Notes under the pieces: model-generated
What the model was told of the DNA's origin: nothing
What the model saw: the letters and a program-made list of their open reading frames with translations, nothing else
The model's database searches: none
Part shown: piece after piece, positions 6,268 through 10,160 of the stretch
Numbering within the stretch: position 1 is the stretch's first letter
Layout of the letters: each line of letters begins with the position of its first letter
NCBI GenBank assembly: GCA_009784355.1
Contig: WRBU01000025.1
Location: 1-10,160 of the forward strand
DNA length: 10,160 nucleotides
Reading direction: 5' to 3'
From: Defluviitaleaceae bacterium
Lineage (GTDB): Bacteria > Bacillota > Clostridia > Lachnospirales > WRAX01
Position numbers and translations under genes: made by a program

Positions 6268-6762
6268 ATGAGCTTGTTTCAACTAGATTTTTTTGTATAC
6301 ATGATTGTTATCATGCTCATAATAGGCGGCGTTTTAGTGATTGCCGCCAGCCTTGGCTTTGGAAAAAATAGCGACGAAGCCAAAGACATCACCGAAAAAT
6401 TGGATGCCTTGGAAATAACCGTGTCAGAAGCAGACGAAACCATGTCGGAGCTTAATGACATGACAAAAAATGCAATGAAAGAATTTGATGCCAAATATCA
6501 AGAGCTGTTGTTTTTGTACAACTTAATAGATGAAAAGCAAAAGAATGTTAACGGCGGGAGTACCGCAAAACCCAGCAGGCAGTCAAAAAGCGTTGATATG
6601 ATTATTGATGATAGCAAAAAAATGAGCATCAACCCAAAATTCACCAATGTGCTAGAAATGTACAAAAATGGTAAAGGTGTAGAAGAAATTGCAAAACAAC
6701 TCGATATGGGCAAGGGCGAAGTTGGCTTAATTATATCTTTAGGAGGAGCGAAAAATGCCTAA
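6268..6762 (+). CDS. Membrane-anchored helix-turn-helix protein (DUF6115-like)
   Basis: The protein has 164 residues. One membrane helix lies at about residues 8-31 (FFVYMIVIMLIIGGVLVIAA). A coiled coil follows at about 38-95, rich in acid residues and leucine. A polar linker leads to a C-terminal helix-turn-helix-like unit at about 125-160 (NVLEMYKNGKGVEEIAKQLDMGKGEVGLII). This plan matches proteins annotated as DUF6115 in Clostridia flagellar loci, from memory. The HTH resembles those that sense repeats of 'E-I-A-x-x-L-x-x-G-x-G-E-V'. It could bind DNA from the membrane or simply be a protein contact. AGGTGG at 6255-6260 overlaps the previous stop. The last 8 bases overlap the next gene, so the two are probably coupled in translation. 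Confidence 0.82.
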   Translation: MSLFQLDFFVYMIVIMLIIGGVLVIAASLGFGKNSDEAKDITEKLDALEITVSEADETMSELNDMTKNAMKEFDAKYQELLFLYNLIDEKQKNVNGGSTAKPSRQSKSVDMIIDDSKKMSINPKFTNVLEMYKNGKGVEEIAKQLDMGKGEVGLIISLGGAKNA

Positions 6763-7303
6763 TAGAGATAAGCAAAGCATGATTTTTGGAATGGGAATCG
6801 GTGTGGTTATCACTGCTTTTGTGATGTTTATATTTTATATTGTGCAACGTCAAGCGCACTTTAATGAAGTAAATGATTTAAATGAACATATTGAATGGCT
6901 GCAAGACGAGCTTGCAGTAAGGCGGCAAGAGCAAGAAAATATTGTTGCTATACAGCCGCAAACCCAGCCGCCGACCCAACCAATGACAGAGCCTGAAACC
7001 GAAATGCCCACCGAAGTACAAACCCAACCTGCAACCGGAACTCAAACTACAACATCAACTGAAAGTGAACCCATTATACCAACAGTTGGGACTATAATGG
7101 TCCATATACCTGTAAATATATCAGCGTCAAATATTGCCGCAATACTGCGTGATGCAGGTGTGGTGACAAATTTGAACGCTTTTTTGGCGTTTTTAGAAGA
7201 AAATAATTTTGACCGCTCTCTTATGGCGGGCAATTTTTGGTTTCCCGTGGGTGCAAGCTATGAAGAAATAATGGAGCAAATTTTGACGGGGCGTTTTAGA
7301 TAG
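6755..7303 (+). CDS. Membrane-anchored MltG-like substrate-binding domain without the lytic domain
   Basis: The protein has 182 residues. One membrane helix covers about residues 9-30, followed by a short helical stretch to residue 60. A Gln/Pro/Thr-rich linker runs from about 64 to 111 (QPQTQPPTQPMTEPETEM and on). Residues about 112-182 form a small domain: VHIPVNISASNIAAILRDAGVV, then NFDRSLMAGNFWFPVGASYEE, IMEQILTGR. This matches the LysM-like subdomain at the start of the endolytic transglycosylase MltG (YceG), with its 'aG-Y-x-f-p-x-G-x-s-x-e-e-I' pattern. The catalytic YceG domain, normally another 200 or so residues, is absent, so it should not cut glycan. It could bind peptidoglycan or a partner near the flagellar base; this is inference. 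AGGAGG at 6741-6746 gives a strong start. No sign of a frameshift or broken remainder is seen downstream. Confidence 0.82.
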   Translation: MPNRDKQSMIFGMGIGVVITAFVMFIFYIVQRQAHFNEVNDLNEHIEWLQDELAVRRQEQENIVAIQPQTQPPTQPMTEPETEMPTEVQTQPATGTQTTTSTESEPIIPTVGTIMVHIPVNISASNIAAILRDAGVVTNLNAFLAFLEENNFDRSLMAGNFWFPVGASYEEIMEQILTGRFR

Positions 7304-7340
7304 GATGGCTCGGTAATTTGACTGGACTACATATGGGTAT

Positions 7341-7346
7341 GAGGTG
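7341..7346 (+). promoter_or_regulatory. Ribosome binding site that sets the WG-repeat protein start
   Basis: GAGGTG lies four bases before the ATG at 7351. Earlier in-frame starts (TTG 7318, ATG 7333, ATG 7339) lack such a site, and the 7351 start puts the membrane helix directly at the N-terminus. Confidence 0.55.
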
Positions 7347-7350
7347 TGAA

Positions 7351-9060
7351 ATGACAAAGCGGAATATCTTAATAAGTATTATCGCAGTAGCAGCGACGGT
7401 CATTGTTGGTGTGGTTATTTTTGCATTGTGGCAACGACCCACAGAGCCTAAACCCGACTGCATTGCGTCAACAGAACCAACATTAATTATTGAGCCTATA
7501 GCATCACCGCCCACCCAAGTGCAAACATTGCCGCAGATGTCATTATATGCGATAACGCCAAGAGCGACCCCCTTGCCGCAACCAACCCATCCCAATTATA
7601 GCTGGATATTGCCGCCGATATATAGCTTTATAAGCCAATTTGGAGATGGCATGGTACGTGTGGATTATGGCGGAAGGCAAGGTATTATCTGTGTTTTGAC
7701 AGGCGAGCTTGTTATGCCGTTGTTATACGATATAGTAGGTGACTATAATGGCTATCAACAATACATGCCAGCTAGGCTAAATGGCAGATGGGGCGTTATT
7801 AATGTTGAGGGCGAGGTAGTTGTGCCTTTTGACTACGTACTTGTGCGGGTTTGGTACGATTATGGCGTGGCAATGGTTAGATGTGATAATTGGACTTATT
7901 CCGGCATTGTGGAGCTGTATACTGGACGTGTAATTGTGCCATTTGGACTCTATCATAGCATCGTTTTTAACGATAATAGTCTGGCGAGAGTAACGGTGGG
8001 AATCGGCACTTCTCCCTCTCGCAGGGAAGGCTTTATAGACATAACAACGGGAGAAGAAGTTGTGCCGCTGATATATAGAAGCGTTGGTAATTTTTACGAG
8101 GGCTTGGCGACGGCGCGCGACGGCGATTTGTGGGGTTTTATTGATGTCACAGGCAACATTGTCATCCCCTTTGCCTATGAGCGAGTGTGGGGCGGCTTTG
8201 CAAATGGCACAATAGCTGTTAGTCGCAATGGGCTGTGGGGCATCATAGACACCGCAGGGGCGTACATCCTGCCGCCCACCTATGACTTTATATATTCTTG
8301 GTGGCATGGGGCTGCCGATGGTTTTGCTGCATTTGGCACTATTGACCCTGCAGGTCAAAGAAGGCAGGTTGGCATATTAAACATGCAAACCGGCGAGGAA
8401 GTCGTTCCTGCCATATATCAAGGGTGGTCTTATGTTGGCGAAGGCATAATGCTTATGCGCAAATATGATTATCAAAATCATGATGGCAATGTACTTGTGA
8501 ACCTGCGCACAGGCGAACAATTCCCGTTTCCCTTTGCTATTGGTGATGATATAGGGTATTGTGGACCTACATCACCGGGATTTTTTAACGGCAGAAGTGT
8601 AGTTTATATAATAGATGAAGATTGGAATCGGATTTACGGAATTGTTGACAATGAGGGCAAGGAGATTTTGTCGCCCATTTATAACTTTATTGATAGGCTT
8701 CCGGGCGGACTGTTTACCGTTACAGCAAATTCTTTGCAAATGGGTATTGTAAATAGGGATGGACAAGTAGCTCTTCCCCTTATATATGATGAAATAGAGT
8801 TTGTTTTGGGCGGCAGAGATTCAAGCCACGACATAACTGCAATTCGCATGGGCGGCGAGTGGATTCACGTTGGGTTTGATACGCCAAACCCGAGCTGGAG
8901 GATGGAAGGTGCGCTTTGGGGTTTTGCCGATAGAAACGGGCATCTTGCATTGCCGCCAATTTTAGACTTTGCAGAGATAATGACCATTGGACATGGAACA
9001 GCCGCAGTAATGACAACGGATGGATTGTGGGGACTTATACGTGTTTATGCAAATAATTAA
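7351..9060 (+). CDS. Membrane-anchored WG-repeat protein
   Basis: From the ATG at 7351 the protein has 569 residues. MTKRN is followed by a hydrophobic anchor at about residues 6-27. A Pro/Thr-rich linker runs to about residue 75 (ASPPTQVQTLPQ, PRATPLPQPTHP). The rest is built of WG-type beta repeats with the pattern G-x-I-D-x-x-G-x-x-V-x-P-x-Y-D. I count about eleven plus a final partial one. Examples are RWGVINVEGEVVVPFDY, LWGFIDVTGNIVIPFAY, LWGIIDTAGAYILPPTY, YGIVDNEGKEILSPIY and LWGFADRNGHLALPP. One near residues 385-400 is degenerate (VNLRTGEQFPFPF). WG repeats form beta structures thought to bind partners, and their role is poorly known. The anchor and linker suggest the repeats face outside. 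The gene lies 47 bases after the MltG-like gene and shares its layout. It may be the end of the flagellar transcription unit or independent. Confidence 0.88.
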   Translation: MTKRNILISIIAVAATVIVGVVIFALWQRPTEPKPDCIASTEPTLIIEPIASPPTQVQTLPQMSLYAITPRATPLPQPTHPNYSWILPPIYSFISQFGDGMVRVDYGGRQGIICVLTGELVMPLLYDIVGDYNGYQQYMPARLNGRWGVINVEGEVVVPFDYVLVRVWYDYGVAMVRCDNWTYSGIVELYTGRVIVPFGLYHSIVFNDNSLARVTVGIGTSPSRREGFIDITTGEEVVPLIYRSVGNFYEGLATARDGDLWGFIDVTGNIVIPFAYERVWGGFANGTIAVSRNGLWGIIDTAGAYILPPTYDFIYSWWHGAADGFAAFGTIDPAGQRRQVGILNMQTGEEVVPAIYQGWSYVGEGIMLMRKYDYQNHDGNVLVNLRTGEQFPFPFAIGDDIGYCGPTSPGFFNGRSVVYIIDEDWNRIYGIVDNEGKEILSPIYNFIDRLPGGLFTVTANSLQMGIVNRDGQVALPLIYDEIEFVLGGRDSSHDITAIRMGGEWIHVGFDTPNPSWRMEGALWGFADRNGHLALPPILDFAEIMTIGHGTAAVMTTDGLWGLIRVYANN

Positions 9061-9106
9061 GAAACTGGAATATTAAATAAGTTTGCAATTAGAATTTAAA
9101 TATATA

Positions 9107-9118
9107 GGGGATACCCCC
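9107..9118 (+). promoter_or_regulatory. Small GC hairpin touching the fba ribosome site
   Basis: GGGG-ATA-CCCC (with a fifth C) stands in otherwise very AT-rich leader sequence and ends directly before AAAGGAG at 9119-9125. A four-pair hairpin there could affect ribosome access. The stem is short, so this is a weak call. Confidence 0.25.
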
Positions 9119-9125
9119 AAAGGAG
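9119..9125 (+). promoter_or_regulatory. Ribosome binding site that sets the aldolase start
   Basis: AAAGGAG lies eight bases before the ATG at 9134. The frame stays open upstream to a TTG at 9083, but that start has no such site, and its extra 17 residues are not like class II aldolases. Confidence 0.8.
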
Positions 9126-9133
9126 CGTTTAAT

Positions 9134-10000
9134 ATGGGATTGGTAAATGCGGCGCAAATGTTGAAGGATGCAAGGGCTGGCGGCTATGCCGTCGGGCAAT
9201 TTAACATCAACAATTTGGAATGGACAAAAGCCATTTTTCAAGTGGCTCAAGAAATGAAAAGCCCTGTTATTTTAGGGGTTTCTGAAGGTGCGGCAAAATA
9301 TATGGGCGGCTTTAAAACTGTTGTTGCCTTGGTTGGTGCTATGGTGGAAGATTTGGGCATAACTGTACCCGTTGCTACTCATTTAGACCATGGCTCGTAT
9401 GACGGTTGCTTAAAATGTATTGAGGCGGGTTTTACCAGCGTTATGTATGACGGCAGTAAGTTGCCTATTGATGAAAATGTAGCGAAAATGAAAGAATTGC
9501 TGGCTATTGCCCATGCAAAAGGCATTTCCATGGAAGGCGAAGTGGGCAGCATTGGCGGCGAAGAAGACGGTGTGGTAGGCAAGGGTGAAATTGCTTCTGC
9601 ACAAGAATGTGGACAACTTGCCGCAACAGGCGTGGACTTTTTGGCGGCGGGCATTGGCAATATTCATGGGGTTTACCCTGCTGGATGGCAAGGGCTTGAC
9701 TTTGAGGCTTTGGAAGCAATAAATAACGCCACAGGCGGCATACCCCTTGTATTGCATGGAGGAACAGGTATCCCCGAAGAGATGATAAAGCGCAGTATAA
9801 GCCTTGGTGTTAGCAAAATTAATGTAAATACTGAAAAACAGTTGGTATTTGCGGCGGCGACCCGCAAATACATCGAAGAAGGCAAAGACAAAGAAGGCAA
9901 AGGTTTTGACCCTCGTAAACTACTTGCCCCCGGTGTTGAAGCTATTAAAAAAACTGTACGCGAGAAAATGGAGCTTTTTGGTTCTGCAAATAAAGCATAG
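9134..10000 (+). CDS. fba: Fructose-1,6-bisphosphate aldolase, class II
   Basis: This is a 288-residue enzyme of the short class II type (B. subtilis FbaA is of similar length). It splits fructose 1,6-bisphosphate into dihydroxyacetone phosphate and glyceraldehyde 3-phosphate, in the cytosol, in glycolysis and gluconeogenesis. The N-terminus MGLVNAAQMLKDARAGG followed by YAVGQFNINNLEW is typical. HLDHGS at residues 83-88 gives catalytic D85 and zinc ligand H86. EGEVGSIGG contains E136. GNIHGVYP has H178 and LHGGTGIP has H208, the other metal ligands, and INVNTEKQ matches the phosphate-binding segment. Nothing is missing. Tagatose-bisphosphate aldolase is close in sequence, but no tagatose genes are nearby and the match to FbaA-type sequence is strong. 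It is a housekeeping gene, probably a separate transcription unit from the flagellar genes. Confidence 0.95.
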   Translation: MGLVNAAQMLKDARAGGYAVGQFNINNLEWTKAIFQVAQEMKSPVILGVSEGAAKYMGGFKTVVALVGAMVEDLGITVPVATHLDHGSYDGCLKCIEAGFTSVMYDGSKLPIDENVAKMKELLAIAHAKGISMEGEVGSIGGEEDGVVGKGEIASAQECGQLAATGVDFLAAGIGNIHGVYPAGWQGLDFEALEAINNATGGIPLVLHGGTGIPEEMIKRSISLGVSKINVNTEKQLVFAAATRKYIEEGKDKEGKGFDPRKLLAPGVEAIKKTVREKMELFGSANKA

Positions 10001-10013
10001 AGCAATCATGGTG

Positions 10014-10042
10014 GTGGGCGGCTAATAGTCGCCCCTACTTTT
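10014..10042. repeat. REP-like GC-rich palindrome, possible weak terminator of fba
   Basis: GGGCGGCT (10016-10023) pairs with AGTCGCCC (10027-10034), eight pairs with one G-U, around a three-base AAT loop. On the minus strand it reads GTAGGGGCGACTATTAGCC. That is close to a 'GTAGGGGCGACC...GGTCGCCC' palindrome I recall as scattered between genes in many Clostridia genomes. CTAC separates the stem from TTTT at 10039-10042, so it may also end transcription, but the T-run is short and offset. Confidence 0.5.
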
Positions 10043-10059
10043 ATTAAAGGAGCGGTAAA

Positions 10060-10160
10060 GTGATACAGATAATTGAGAAATCAGAGGCTGTAATAGAATT
10101 TTTGCGGCGGGATGGTCTGGTGAATACGAATATTTTGAGCTACTTGGACTACGATAAAAA
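10060..10160 (+). CDS. Start of an unassigned gene, possibly GNAT-like (partial)
   Basis: A GTG at 10060 follows AAAGGAG (10046-10052) at seven bases, and the frame stays open to the window end, giving 33 residues: MIQIIEKSEAVIEFLRRDGL, then VNTNILSYLDYDK. The 'F-L-x-x-D-x-x-x-N-x-x-I-L-x-Y-L' pattern resembles the start of certain Clostridia GNAT-type acetyltransferases, which begin with a helical segment of the type 'DPLRNINLLNFI'. This is too little to assign a function. The ribosome site and open frame make it likely to be a real gene. Confidence 0.6.
   Translation, partial: MIQIIEKSEAVIEFLRRDGLVNTNILSYLDYDK

Noticed and set aside
6755-7303. The MltG-like gene as a frameshifted full-length mltG
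   Set aside because: The sequence after 7303 shows no YceG catalytic motif in any frame I could read, and the next gene begins within 50 bases.
7777-8358. Long open frame on the minus strand (193 residues) inside the WG-repeat gene
   Set aside because: It lies fully inside a well-supported gene, has no ribosome site, and its translation shows no domain pattern. It is explained by the repeat composition of the plus strand.
9083-9133. TTG start giving a longer aldolase, or a promoter with TTGCAA as -35
   Set aside because: The TTG has no ribosome site, while the ATG at 9134 has an ideal one. The spacing from TTGCAA to the TATATA at 9101 is only 12 bases, too short for a normal promoter.

Overview
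The window looks like the chromosome of a motile, low-GC Gram-positive anaerobe (Firmicutes, class Clostridia, most like Lachnospiraceae/Lachnospirales). The evidence is the AT-rich coding sequence, strong Shine-Dalgarno sites before nearly every gene, all genes on one strand with tiny gaps, and the gene order flhF-flhG-pilZ-cheC-cheD-fliA-fapA. That order matches the 3' end of the large fla/che operon of this group. The species assignment is inference.

Positions 1-3196 hold the end of flhF, flhG (MinD-type ATPase), a YcgR-like PilZ protein (c-di-GMP brake), cheC (CheY-P phosphatase with both active sites intact), cheD (receptor deamidase with its Thr/Cys/His triad) and a small two-helix membrane protein. 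The cheB-cheA-cheW block that sits between flhG and cheC in Bacillus subtilis is absent here. Positions 3372-4160 encode the flagellar sigma factor FliA/SigD. It is bracketed by two intergenic palindromic elements, at 3208-3315 and 4162-4250. They lie in opposite orientation and share terminal and internal motifs, while their stems differ in sequence but still pair. This is the most unusual signal in the window.

Positions 4304-7303 continue with fapA (DUF342), a small disordered protein, a membrane-anchored HTH protein (DUF6115-like) and a membrane-anchored protein carrying what looks like only the LysM-like substrate-binding part of MltG. This set of small genes is typical of the segment behind fliA in Lachnospiraceae. 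Positions 7351-9060 encode a membrane-anchored WG-repeat protein with about eleven repeats. It shares the same overall plan as its upstream neighbour: an N-terminal anchor, a Pro/Thr-rich linker and an outside domain.

From about 9061 the content changes to metabolism: a class II fructose-1,6-bisphosphate aldolase with all expected metal and catalytic residues, a short GC-rich palindrome of REP type that may also act as a weak terminator, and the start of a possible GNAT-like gene cut by the window end. No tRNA, rRNA, CRISPR array, transposase or phage gene was seen. No gene-free stretch exceeds about 175 bases.
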